A stretch of DNA of 64,000 nucleotides, taken from the NCBI RefSeq assembly GCF_006546825.1, contig NZ_VICC01000004.1:124001-188000 (forward strand). Reading direction: 5' to 3'. The notes beneath the pieces were generated by a model that did no database searches, was not told where the DNA came from, and saw nothing but the letters and a program-made list of their open reading frames with translations. A program made the position numbers and the translations under genes. The stretch is from Actinomyces oris. Lineage in GTDB: Bacteria > Actinomycetota > Actinomycetes > Actinomycetales > Actinomycetaceae. Below, in pieces: positions 50,918 through 59,652 of the stretch. Position 1 is the stretch's first letter, and each line of letters opens with the position of its first letter.

Positions 50918-51345
50918 TGCGCGCCGTCATTCAGCGGGTCAACCGCGCGGCGGTCCGGGTCGACGGCGAGGTGGTCGGCGAGATCACCCGCCCTGGCCTC
51001 ATGGTCCTCGTGGGGGCCACGCACGATGACGGCCCCACCCAGGTGGCCACGGTGGCCCGCAAGATCGCGGACCTGCGGCTCCTGGAGGGCGAGCTCTCGG
51101 TGACCGACGCCGGAGCGCCGGTGCTCGTCGTCTCCCAGTTCACGCTGTACGCCGACACCCGCAAGGGCCGGCGCCCCACCTGGAACAAGGCGGCCCCCGG
51201 CGAGGTGGCCGAGCCCCTGGTGGAGGCTGTGGCCGAGGACCTGCGCGGGCGCGGCCTGGAGGTGTCCACAGGCCGCTTCGGCGCCGACATGAAGATCGAC
51301 ATGGAGGCCGACGGCCCGGTGACGATCCTGATCGAGGCCGAGTAG
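50917..51345 (+). CDS. dtd: D-aminoacyl-tRNA deacylase
   Basis: 142 residues, the normal length. Removes wrongly attached D-amino acids (and glycine) from t[23 protein letters not shown] start, the active-site [19 protein letters not shown] and the cross-subunit Gly-cis-Pro motif in [10 protein letters not shown] are all present. ATG overlaps the preceding TGA. Confidence 0.95.
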   Translation: MRAVIQRVNRAAVRVDGEVVGEITRPGLMVLVGATHDDGPTQVATVARKIADLRLLEGELSVTDAGAPVLVVSQFTLYADTRKGRRPTWNKAAPGEVAEPLVEAVAEDLRGRGLEVSTGRFGADMKIDMEADGPVTILIEAE

Positions 51346-51384
51346 GCCGAGTAAGCCGAGGACGCCGCAGAAGGAGCCGCTGAG

Positions 51385-51891
51385 ATGACGGGGCGCTCGC
51401 GGGCGGTGGTGGTCACCATGATGCTGTGGTGGGCCGTCTTCGGCTGTATCAGCGTGTCCTGGGCGCTGGGTTCCCCGTGGTTGGTCGACACGGTTCTTCA
51501 GGGTGAGGGGCTGCGGCTCGCCCAGGAGCGGCCCACCTGGTTCGTCGTGGTCGTCCTCGTCTCCGGGCTGGTGAAGCTGGGGTTCGTCGTCTTCGGCTTC
51601 GCGCTCCTGCGCCCGGATGTCATCAGGGTGCCGCGCTGGACGCGCCTGGCCTTCGGCTGGGTCTCGGGAGTCCTGCTCATGGCCTACGGGGTGGCTGGCT
51701 CGGTGCCGGCGATCCCGACGATCATGTCCGGAGAGCCACTCTCTCGATACGGTTGGTGGCGCCTGGTTCTGTGGATGCCTCACTTCTGGGTGGGCGGGAT
51801 CCTGGTGCTGGCCGCGACGGTCGCCTACCTGCGCTGGAGCCGGCCCGCGGCGGCTGCCTCCGCCGTGCATGCAGGACCCGCTGGGCGCTGA
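51385..51891 (+). CDS. DUF3995-like membrane protein
   Basis: 168 residues. AAGGAG lies 8 bases before the ATG. Four membrane helices: VVTMMLWWAVFGCISVSWAL, TWFVVVVLVSGLVKLGFVVF, LAFGWVSGVLLMAYGVAG and LWMPHFWVGGILVLAATVAY, with HFWVGG in the last as in DUF3995 proteins. Function unknown. Confidence 0.65.
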   Translation: MTGRSRAVVVTMMLWWAVFGCISVSWALGSPWLVDTVLQGEGLRLAQERPTWFVVVVLVSGLVKLGFVVFGFALLRPDVIRVPRWTRLAFGWVSGVLLMAYGVAGSVPAIPTIMSGEPLSRYGWWRLVLWMPHFWVGGILVLAATVAYLRWSRPAAAASAVHAGPAGR

Positions 51892-51943
51892 CTCCCGCGA
51901 CGGCGCGCCCCGGTCGGGCGGTCGGCGCCGCCGGGGCAGAGGA

Positions 51944-51984
51944 GAGGGCCGGGTATGCGCCCCCGACTGCGCTCCCCGGCCCTC
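51944..51984. terminator. 10-bp inverted repeat between converging genes
   Basis: GAGGGCCGGG and CCCGGCCCTC, 21 bases apart, lie in the 173-base gap between the DUF3995-like gene and the dehydratase. Plausible shared terminator; no T-tract. Confidence 0.4.
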
Positions 51985-52064
51985 GACCGAGTGTCGCCCG
52001 ATTCTCCGCATCGGCTCAACGGGGAGTGGTCCCCAACCGGCCGTCAGGTATGGATTGGCCGGCT

Positions 52065-53102
52065 TCAGCAGTTAAGGGTCGCGTCGGTGCCGACGGCGGC
52101 TCTTGCGGAGATGCCGGCGGAGATGCCGGCGAGCTCGTGGTCGTCGGTGTTGCCGCCGGTGCAGACGATCGCGCAGTGGCCCTGGCGGGTGGGGTCGGCC
52201 ATGAGCCCGGCCAGGCTCGCAGCCCCGGCGCCCTCGGCCAGGGTGTGGGCGTGGGTCGCCAGGAGGCCGACGGCGCCCTGGACCGCGTCGTCGTCGACTA
52301 GGATGAAGTCGTTGAGGCTGCGGCCCAGCACCGACTGGGTGAGGGCGAAGCTCGCCCCGATGGCCAGCCCCGCCACGCGCGTGCGGCTGTGGACGGTGGC
52401 CGGCTCCCTGGAGGTCCAGGCGCGGTGCGCGGCCGGCGCGGCGCTGGACTGGACGCCGATGACCCGGCAGCCGGGGGCCAGGGCGTCGCGCACGAGGCAG
52501 GCGCCGGCGGCACCGGAGCCCGAGCCGACCGGTGCGTAGACGGACTCCAGGCCCGGGTGACGGCGGAAGAGCTCGAGGTAGACGGTGGCGTGCCCGAGCA
52601 CGATGGCGGGCTCGTCCCCGGGGGAGACCATGCGCATCCCCTCGCTCAGGGCGAGGGCCTCGGCGTGGGCCAGCGACTCGCACATCGTCTCCCCCTCGAC
52701 GACGACCCGAGCCCCCAGCGCGCGCACCGCGGCCACCTTGCGGGCCGGTGCGCCCGCCGGGACGATGACGGTCACGGGGACCTCGCTGCGGGCGCCGGCC
52801 CAGGCCAAGGACTGTGCGTGGTTGCCGGTGGAGGCGGTCACGACACCGCGGCGCCGCTCCTCGGGGCTGAGCGCCGCCATGAGCGCCACCCCGCCGCGGA
52901 CCTTGAAGGCGCCGGTGGGCTGGACGTTCTCGTGCTTGACCGTGACCTCCACCCCGGCCTCGGCGTTGAGCAGCGGGTAGGACCAGGCGGGAGTCTCGGG
53001 CAGAACCCGTGAGACGGCCTCGTAGGTGCGCAGGACGGCGTCGAAGTCGAGGCCGGACTGGGTGGTGGCGGGAGCCTGGGGCAGGGTGTCGGTGGCGGTC
53101 AT
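52065..53102 (-). CDS. PLP-dependent threonine/serine dehydratase family enzyme
   Basis: 345 residues. Fold type II PLP enzyme that would deaminate threonine or serine to a keto acid. The PLP lysine lies in QPTGAFKVRGG, the substrate loop is TASTGNHAQSLAWAG, and the phosphate-binding glycine loop GSGSGAAGA. No C-terminal ACT regulatory domain, so it is the short, catabolic type. Exact substrate is not decided by sequence. Divergent from a LysR gene that probably controls it. Confidence 0.85.
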   Translation of the reverse strand: MTATDTLPQAPATTQSGLDFDAVLRTYEAVSRVLPETPAWSYPLLNAEAGVEVTVKHENVQPTGAFKVRGGVALMAALSPEERRRGVVTASTGNHAQSLAWAGARSEVPVTVIVPAGAPARKVAAVRALGARVVVEGETMCESLAHAEALALSEGMRMVSPGDEPAIVLGHATVYLELFRRHPGLESVYAPVGSGSGAAGACLVRDALAPGCRVIGVQSSAAPAAHRAWTSREPATVHSRTRVAGLAIGASFALTQSVLGRSLNDFILVDDDAVQGAVGLLATHAHTLAEGAGAASLAGLMADPTRQGHCAIVCTGGNTDDHELAGISAGISARAAVGTDATLNC

Positions 53103-53184
53103 GGCTTCATGATGCGGGCGGCCGGAGTATCGGTTTAATGAATCTTTTGACGGATACCCATCGATACAAGACATACTTGGTGGC

Positions 53185-54102
53185 GTGATCGATGTGCAGC
53201 AGCTGCGGGCCCTCGTGGAGCTCTCCCGCCTCGGCACCGTCTCGGCCGCCGCCGAGTCCCTGGGCTTCAGCCAGTCCACCGTCTCCCACCAGCTCGCCGC
53301 CCTGTCGCGCGCGACCGGCGCGGTCCTGCTGACGCGGGCCGGACGCGGCGTGCGGCTCACCGAGGAGGGCTGGGCGCTGGCGGTGCGGGGCCAGGAGGTC
53401 CTCGACCTGCTGGAGCGCACCGAGCGCGAGGTCGTCTCCATGGCCCGCGCCGAGGCGGGGCGCGTGCGCCTGGCCGCCTTCCCCTCCGCAGTGGCCTCCC
53501 TGGTGCCGGGGGTGCTCGACGTCGTCGGCCGGCAGTACCCGGGCCTGGAGGTCGAGCTCGTCGACGCCGAGCCGCCCGAAGCCCTCGACGCGCTGCGGCG
53601 CGGGCGGGTGGACGCGGCCCTGTCCTTCTCCTACGTCGACGACGACGCCGGCGAGGGCCTTCAGGCCGAGCACCTGCTCGACGACGTCCTCTACCTCGTC
53701 ACCCACCCCGGCGGCATCAGGCGCATCGCCGACGGCGCCCAGTGCCGGTGGGTGACCGGCTGTGCGCGCTGCCGTGAGGAGCTCCTCGCCGTGGGGCGGG
53801 CCAATGGGTTCACGCCCGAGACCGCCTACGCCTCCGACGACTACGTGGCCGTGCAGGCGCTCGTCGCCGCCGGGGTGGGGGCGGCCCTGCTGCCCGGGAT
53901 GGCGCTGAGCGCCTACCGGCACGAGGGGGTTCAGGTGCGGCCGCTTGCCCGCGAGCAGCGGCGCGTCGAGGTGGTCACTCGCGCCGAGCAGCCCCGCCCG
54001 CTGGCCATCGACGTCCTGGTGGAGGCCTGCCAGGCGGCGGCCCGCCGCACGAGCCTGCGCCGCCCTGCGGTCAGGACCGGTAGGAGTGCTGCCTCACGGT
54101 GA
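53185..54102 (+). CDS. LysR-family transcriptional regulator
   Basis: 305 residues from a GTG. N-terminal helix-turn-helix LGTVSAAAESLGFSQSTVSH with HQLAALSRATGAVLLTRAGR, then an effector-binding domain (about 90-290) with LRRGRVDAALSF and the VAAGVGAALLPGMA end helix. The 82-base divergent gap to the dehydratase is A/T-rich and holds GTATCG...CGATAC dyad-like halves, a likely binding site. Probably senses a dehydratase substrate (inference). Confidence 0.9.
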   Translation: MIDVQQLRALVELSRLGTVSAAAESLGFSQSTVSHQLAALSRATGAVLLTRAGRGVRLTEEGWALAVRGQEVLDLLERTEREVVSMARAEAGRVRLAAFPSAVASLVPGVLDVVGRQYPGLEVELVDAEPPEALDALRRGRVDAALSFSYVDDDAGEGLQAEHLLDDVLYLVTHPGGIRRIADGAQCRWVTGCARCREELLAVGRANGFTPETAYASDDYVAVQALVAAGVGAALLPGMALSAYRHEGVQVRPLAREQRRVEVVTRAEQPRPLAIDVLVEACQAAARRTSLRRPAVRTGRSAASR

Positions 54103-54154
54103 GGTGTGGTGTGATGGGACATGCGTCCGCGCTGCATCACAGAGAGGAACGGAC

Positions 54155-55138
54155 ATGGGAGCTGGTGTGCGAGCTGTTTTGGGTGACGTATCCGGCGAGG
54201 TCGCCGTCTTCGGGTCCCTCAATGCCGACCTGACGGTCCGAACGGAGCGCTTTCCCAAGCCCGGTGAGACGATCAGCGGGGAGGACCTGGTGATCCTGCC
54301 GGGAGGCAAGTCCGCGAACCAGGCGGTTCAGGCCGGTCTTCTCGGCGCTCACGTGAGGATGATCGGGGCAGTCGGTGCGGACGGTCACGGCGACCTGCTC
54401 ATCGAGTCCCTCCAGCACGCCGGCGTGGACACCTCCGCGGTTCAGCGCGAGGACGTGGCCACCGGCACCGCCATCATCACCGTGGACTCCGCGGGGGACA
54501 ACACCATCGTGGTGTCTCCCGGTGCGAACGGGACAGTGGATGTCTCGACGGCGCAGCGGCACCAGGCTGTCATTGGCGGGGCCCGTGTGCTGGGGCTGTG
54601 CATGGAGGTCAGCCCCGACGCGGTGGAGGCCGCGGCCCGTATCGCGCACGACGCTGGCACCCGTGTGGTCTTCAACAACTCTCCGTTCCACCCGGTGCTG
54701 TCTGCCGGGCTCCTGGAGGCCATTGACGTCCTGGTCGTCAACGAGCATGAGCTCGCCGACATGCTGAAGCCGGGTACGAGCGATGCTGCGGCCGAGCCGG
54801 AGTGCGGGCGGGCCGACGACGCCACGGACTGGGGCGATTGCGCGAGGCGGTTGGCCGCCATGGGCATCCCGTCGGCGGTGGTGACCCTGGGGGGCCGCGG
54901 GTCGATAGTGATCGAGGGGGAGGAGATCACCCCGGTCGATCCCTTCCCGGCTGACGTCGTGGACACCACCGGTGCCGGCGACTCCTTCCTGGGCACGCTC
55001 CTGGCGGCGCTCGCCGCAGGCGCCGGGCTCAAGGAGGCGGCAGGTGCGGCCTCGGCCGTCTCCGCCTTCGCGACGACCTCCGTGGGGGCGCAGGCATCCT
55101 ACGGGGACATTGCCGCAGTCGAGCAGCACTTCGGATAA
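54155..55138 (+). CDS. rbsK: Ribokinase-family sugar kinase
   Basis: 327 residues. PfkB fold: VAVFGSLNADLTVRTERFPKPGET start, GGKSANQAVQAGLLGAHVRM, VVFNNSPFHP and the catalytic DTTGAGDSFLGTLLAAL with its Asp base. GAGAGGAA lies 6 bases before the ATG. Features match ribokinase, but no ribose transporter is next to it, so another ribose-like substrate is possible. Confidence 0.85.
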   Translation: MGAGVRAVLGDVSGEVAVFGSLNADLTVRTERFPKPGETISGEDLVILPGGKSANQAVQAGLLGAHVRMIGAVGADGHGDLLIESLQHAGVDTSAVQREDVATGTAIITVDSAGDNTIVVSPGANGTVDVSTAQRHQAVIGGARVLGLCMEVSPDAVEAAARIAHDAGTRVVFNNSPFHPVLSAGLLEAIDVLVVNEHELADMLKPGTSDAAAEPECGRADDATDWGDCARRLAAMGIPSAVVTLGGRGSIVIEGEEITPVDPFPADVVDTTGAGDSFLGTLLAALAAGAGLKEAAGAASAVSAFATTSVGAQASYGDIAAVEQHFG

Positions 55139-55251
55139 GCACGGTGTGATGAGCGGGCGAGAGCCGAGGCGACTCGCGGCGGCCGAGGAGACCTGTGAGC
55201 CTTGGGGAAGCGGCGGCAGGAGACTGCCCCGCCGGCCCGCCGGGCCGCGCT

Positions 55252-56466
55252 TCATTCGTCCTTGAACTGCTCGAGGTTCTCGGTGTGCGGGTGGCCGTCA
55301 TCGGTTGAGCTGAGCCAAAACGCGGGCTTGGACTCCGTCGAGCCGTTCCCGGTGGGGACCTCCTGCTTGACGAGCAGTCCGGGGCCAGTTGGTACGCCGC
55401 GTTCGAAGGTGTTCTTCCCCGTGATGTCGATTGTCTTCGTAATGCTCGGATTGACGAGTTGCTGCTCAAGTGTCTCCCAGGAGGAACTGATGGCCTTCCT
55501 CTCCTCCTCTGACGCTGCCTTTGAGTGTAGGTGAAGGGCGCTGGCTGCCTTGGGATCGGCGAACCTATGGATCCACCCGCCGGGGTGAACGGCAGTCACT
55601 CCGGAGACGCTTTTGGTTATAGTCCCGTCGGTACTGACGAGGGAAACAGTCGTAAGTGAGCATCCGTAGACACAATCGTCCGGGAGACGATTGGGTGCGA
55701 GTACGAGGTTCTCCCGAGTGGCGCCCACCAGCCACTTGTCGGTAGGGAAGGAGGAGGGCCGAGCGCTTGTCTCTGTCAGGGAGAAGGTGGTGACGGTTCC
55801 CTTCCCGGAGCCGGCCGGGAAGTAGTTCAGAGCGGTCTCGACGGTGAGGGCACTGTTGGTGACTGCCTGCCCCAGGATGACCCCGGAGACTGTGGCGTCC
55901 CTGACCGTCTTGCCGGTTGTGGTGTCAAGGACGACGATATGTGTGCGCAGATCAGCTGCCGTCTCTCCCGACTGCTGCTCGGCTGGAAGGAGAATCAGCG
56001 ACAGGTACCGTCCGTCAGGACTGATGACGGCGCTTCCTGTCGACGAACGCCCCACGTTTTCCCTCATCGCACTTTGGGCGTTGTCTGCGTACGTGATCCT
56101 CTCTTGGTCGGTGACTGCGGGCTTGATGGAGAGTGCCCACTGGAACTTGTCAGTGGAACGCTCCCGACTCACGACGGTGGTCGCCATTTCTTTGGTAGTG
56201 GAGCCAGTGCCTCCAACTACGTATGATGTGCTCATGGTGACGACGCCACTGACAGTCGACAACGGTTGGTTGTCCATGTCGCTGATTGAATCCTGCGGCT
56301 TGGCCGCATCTGCTTCCTGTGCGGTGAGGGAGGTGATGGTGAGGCTTTGAGTGCCCTCCCTGAGGCTGCATGAGCTGATGGTGAGCGCAAGTGTCACAAC
56401 TGTGAGCGCCGACAGTCTCCGAAGCGTGCAGGACATGGGGAGGTGCAGGGGATGTGTGGTTCTCAT
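55252..56466 (-). CDS. Lipoprotein A'' of the paired propeller system
   Basis: 404 residues. AGGAGGA lies 6 bases before the ATG. Signal peptide with lipobox LTISSC. Repeated blade-like blocks: VISPDGRYLSLILLP, HIVVLDTTTGKTVRDATVSG, VILGQAVTNSALTVETALNY and a GSGKGTVTTFSLTET segment; ends with DDGHPHTENLEQF. Shares all of these with lipoproteins A and A' in the same operon. Last gene; ATG overlaps the stop of B'. Role unknown; outer-surface lipid-anchored beta-propeller-like. Confidence 0.75.
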   Translation of the reverse strand: MRTTHPLHLPMSCTLRRLSALTVVTLALTISSCSLREGTQSLTITSLTAQEADAAKPQDSISDMDNQPLSTVSGVVTMSTSYVVGGTGSTTKEMATTVVSRERSTDKFQWALSIKPAVTDQERITYADNAQSAMRENVGRSSTGSAVISPDGRYLSLILLPAEQQSGETAADLRTHIVVLDTTTGKTVRDATVSGVILGQAVTNSALTVETALNYFPAGSGKGTVTTFSLTETSARPSSFPTDKWLVGATRENLVLAPNRLPDDCVYGCSLTTVSLVSTDGTITKSVSGVTAVHPGGWIHRFADPKAASALHLHSKAASEEERKAISSSWETLEQQLVNPSITKTIDITGKNTFERGVPTGPGLLVKQEVPTGNGSTESKPAFWLSSTDDGHPHTENLEQFKDE

Positions 56467-58628
56467 TTCTGTCCTCCTGTGACGCCGAAGATCTGATAGG
56501 CTTCTCGGCATCTCTGGCTGTCATTCTGTGGTCCGACACTGCAATGAACGTAACCTAATTCAGTTACGTTGAGTGTGGCAATGACGGCGCCAGGAGTCCT
56601 CATAACTGTTGCTGGTCTCTCGAGCTCGCTGTTCCGAGAGAAGAGTGGTTGGGCGGGTGTGCCGTTGTCGTCTGCCAACTCTTGGGGCGATCGAAATGTG
56701 GAACCGGGTGTGATGGGGATGGTGGTGCCGGGCGAGCCGTCACCGGGGCGAATGACCAGTGCCGCGGCGGTGGAGCCGTCGTCGGCCGGTATCTCAACGA
56801 TACCGGTGCGAGCAGCGGCGAGGCTCCGATCCTGTGACGCGGGGGTGACTGTGTTAGTGGAGGGGTCGAAGACTGTCGCAGCGCGCCCATTCGCGAGGGG
56901 GTGCTTGGAAGCTGCGTCCGCAGTGATAACGGGATAAGTGACGATGCTATCCGAGAGATAGGATGCCTCCGTATTGATTCCCGAGGTCGCCCCTAAGGGA
57001 AAGGTTGCGGCATCGGCGCCGTTGACCTTGGCCAGTGCGTCCAGACTGATCGCTTCAGCCATGGGGTTACCCGAGGAATCAACCTCGCCGGTGTAGCGGG
57101 CGACCCGTCCTTCGATGAAGGAACTGAAATCATTGACGGTCCCGTCCTCAAAAGTAAATTCTGACAGGATCTGCTGAACCTCGACCTCGGCGGCGGGATT
57201 GTTCTGAGGGAATACCGTGATGGATACTGCGGCCTTCTCCACTCCGGACGGGGTAATGTTGGTGGTGTGGTCCTCGCTGTAGCACTGGATGAATGAGGAG
57301 TGTCCGGCCGGACCGGAGTAGTACACGTAGGAGCCCTCCGGGAGAGACCACATCTGGGACCCGTCGGTCAGGGAGAATGCGGTGTCGTCGTCGAGGATCG
57401 CGGAGTCGGTCAGCTGAAGCGTGCCGCCGTTACCTTGACGTTCGAAGACGATCCTGCCGGTCAGGGCGTCGAAGACCAGGGTGATGGCGGCGTCGCTCGC
57501 TGGAGGAGATGCGACGAATTTGTGTTGCCGGATTCGGGTGGCCACGTACTTGCCGTCAGGGCTGGTGATGAGCCTACGGTTGTTGGGGGTGGAACTGGAG
57601 GCGGGAACGAATGTGGCGTGCTTGCGCTCATAGCTCCACAGGACGCTGCCGTCCTTGGGGTTGAGCGCCATGATGCCCTCGTCGGTCAGGAGGATGGGGC
57701 CGCCGGTGCCTGCGACGGTGGTCAGCTCGGTGGAGGAGATCTCCTTGGTCCACGTGGCCGCTGGTGCCAGCGACGTGGGAGGAGCCAGTGAGTTGTCAGC
57801 GGGGCTTGTGGCCGTGACATGGTGGACCGGGTTGACCAGTGCCCACGTTCCCAGGATGGCGGAACCAAGCGTCAGTGCAGGGGCAATGACCAAGGCCGCG
57901 AGGTACCTGCGCGTACGCCTGGGCACCCGAACGCGCTCGTAACGGGGGAGTCCCTTGTCGGTCTTCTCTGCGGTCTTGCGCCGGAGGCGGCCCCAGCGGC
58001 TCGGGCTATCGGGATCACTGGCGCTCGCCATAGTGCTGCGCAGGTGGTGCAGCAGTGGGGTGACGCTCAGCGGGATGGTGATCGCGAGGTTCGTCGCGGC
58101 CAAGATCAGGAGGGACAGGACGGAGAACCCGGTGGTCTGGTAGGTGTTCCACCACTCCAGAGTCACCAATGCCGATGCCGTCATCCCCAAGGCCGCCATG
58201 ATGGTGGTCAGGATCGTCACCAGGACGGGGCGCTTCTTATCCATCATCCTGAGGAACAGCCAGACCAGAGTCCCTCCGACAAGGAGGGGACCGGTCGTGA
58301 GGATGACCATTATGGGTGCGGGACTGCCGACGTCAGGGAGTCCGAGAGGCAGCACTAGTGTGGTCACTGCGAACATGACGGTGCCGATGAGTCCGCCCCA
58401 GCGCAGGGCGCGCAGGGTGAGGGCGCCGCGTGGTGGGAAGGGTTCGCCCTCGGCCTCAGCTGTATCGCGGCCGGGCCCTCCCTCGGCTTCCCTTGTGTCC
58501 GGCGCCGTCGAGGCATCGTCGCCGGAGTCGGCAGTGCCTGGCTGGGTGCCGGGATCGGTGTCAGGCTGATCGGTGCTGTTTTCGGTGGCGTCGGGCGTGG
58601 GAGGCATGAGCCTATTGTGGTGACCCAT
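56463..58628 (-). CDS. Five-TM membrane protein B' with extracytoplasmic PQQ-like propeller
   Basis: 721 residues. Disordered acidic N-terminus (1-68), five membrane helices between about 72 and 270 (for example GLIGTVMFAVTTLVLPLGL and LAALVIAPALTLGSAILGTW), then an outside domain from about 280 with PQQ-like blades: GGPILLTDEGIMALNPKDGS, VLWSYERKHATFV, ALTGRIVFERQG, AFSLTDGSQMWSLPEGS. Ends YQIFGVTGG, like paralogue B. RBS is weak; an ATG seven codons on is also possible. Overlaps A'' by 4 bases. Confidence 0.75.
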   Translation of the reverse strand: MGHHNRLMPPTPDATENSTDQPDTDPGTQPGTADSGDDASTAPDTREAEGGPGRDTAEAEGEPFPPRGALTLRALRWGGLIGTVMFAVTTLVLPLGLPDVGSPAPIMVILTTGPLLVGGTLVWLFLRMMDKKRPVLVTILTTIMAALGMTASALVTLEWWNTYQTTGFSVLSLLILAATNLAITIPLSVTPLLHHLRSTMASASDPDSPSRWGRLRRKTAEKTDKGLPRYERVRVPRRTRRYLAALVIAPALTLGSAILGTWALVNPVHHVTATSPADNSLAPPTSLAPAATWTKEISSTELTTVAGTGGPILLTDEGIMALNPKDGSVLWSYERKHATFVPASSSTPNNRRLITSPDGKYVATRIRQHKFVASPPASDAAITLVFDALTGRIVFERQGNGGTLQLTDSAILDDDTAFSLTDGSQMWSLPEGSYVYYSGPAGHSSFIQCYSEDHTTNITPSGVEKAAVSITVFPQNNPAAEVEVQQILSEFTFEDGTVNDFSSFIEGRVARYTGEVDSSGNPMAEAISLDALAKVNGADAATFPLGATSGINTEASYLSDSIVTYPVITADAASKHPLANGRAATVFDPSTNTVTPASQDRSLAAARTGIVEIPADDGSTAAALVIRPGDGSPGTTIPITPGSTFRSPQELADDNGTPAQPLFSRNSELERPATVMRTPGAVIATLNVTELGYVHCSVGPQNDSQRCREAYQIFGVTGGQK

Positions 58629-58701
58629 CCGTGACTATGTCAGGCGTTTGTAAGGCCATCACTCGGTTGAATGGGCAAGGGAAAGCGCCCCAAGAAGCGG
58701 T

Positions 58702-59652
58702 CTAACGCTGCTTCGGGCGCTCCCAATGCTTCAGGTCGGGTGCGGTGACGCCCTCAATGATGCCGAGCTTTCGTCCCCGGGTATCGACGCGGGTGAGCGT
58801 CACCGACATGTCGTCGTGCCGTCCGGTGGCCAGCGACTGAGGGGACAGGAGCAGGGCGCCGTCGTCGATCCCGGTGAGCCACTGGTCGGTGGCGAAGGAT
58901 GCTGGAGCGGCGGACGTGTCGGTCAGGGAGTAGACGGTGACCGTCCCCTTCCCGTCCCCGGCCGGGTAGTAGGTCCGGGCTGTCTCCACGGCCAGGGCGT
59001 CGTTGGTCAGCACCTGTCCCAGGACGAGCCCCGAGACCTCCACGGTGCGGACCGTCTCCCCGGTGGCGGTGTCGAGGACGAGGACGTGGGTGCGCTGAGC
59101 GGCGACGTCGAGCGGGTTGCGGTCCTCATCCGAGTCATGAAGCACGGGCCTCGTCTGCGGTGGACGCAGGACGAGCGAGACATAGCGGCCATCGGGGCTG
59201 ACGACGGCGTAGCCGGCCGGCCGCCACGCGAGGAGATCGTGGGCAACGTCCTGGGCAGAGCTGCCGTCGTCGTCGAGCCAGTTGAGGACGGCCGGCTTGA
59301 TCTCACGCGCCCACAGCACCGAGCCGTCTGCGCCGCGGTACCTGGCGACGATGGAGCTGTTCGCCCCTGACCGGTCCTGTCTGCCGCGTTGCGCCTTCTC
59401 CTTCTCCGTCAGCTCCGGGGCGGAGACGTGGAGGAAGTCCTCGCCGATGGGTGTGGAGTGGTAGTCGGTGCTGGTGGGAGTCTCCGAGACGCGCTCCTTG
59501 ACCTGCGAGGCGCTCAGGGCGGTGGACTCCACCTGCGGCAGCTGCGAGGGGCTCGGGCTGCAGGCGCTCATGGCCCCCGCGAACAGGACTGCCGCAGCCA
59601 GGGCTGAGCCGATGATGCGCCGGCGACGGAGGTGAGGGCGTGTGCTGGTCAT
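58702..59652 (-). CDS. Lipoprotein A', shortened paralogue
   Basis: 316 residues. Basic signal peptide and lipobox MSAC. Contains the shared blocks YAVVSPDGRYVSLVLRP, HVLVLDTATGETVRTVEVSG, LVLGQVLTNDALAVETARTY and GDGKGTVTVYSLTDTSAAPA, but stops after GVTAPDLKHW and lacks the roughly 90-residue C-terminal segment with the HPHTENLEQF end found in A and A''. ATG overlaps the stop of B. Either a trimmed copy or a specialised form. Confidence 0.72.
   Translation of the reverse strand: MTSTRPHLRRRRIIGSALAAAVLFAGAMSACSPSPSQLPQVESTALSASQVKERVSETPTSTDYHSTPIGEDFLHVSAPELTEKEKAQRGRQDRSGANSSIVARYRGADGSVLWAREIKPAVLNWLDDDGSSAQDVAHDLLAWRPAGYAVVSPDGRYVSLVLRPPQTRPVLHDSDEDRNPLDVAAQRTHVLVLDTATGETVRTVEVSGLVLGQVLTNDALAVETARTYYPAGDGKGTVTVYSLTDTSAAPASFATDQWLTGIDDGALLLSPQSLATGRHDDMSVTLTRVDTRGRKLGIIEGVTAPDLKHWERPKQR

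Noticed and set aside
55233-55247. CGGCCC-GCC-GGGCCG hairpin between rbsK and the lipoprotein gene
   Set aside because: Only a 6-bp stem in very GC-rich DNA; too weak to list as a terminator.
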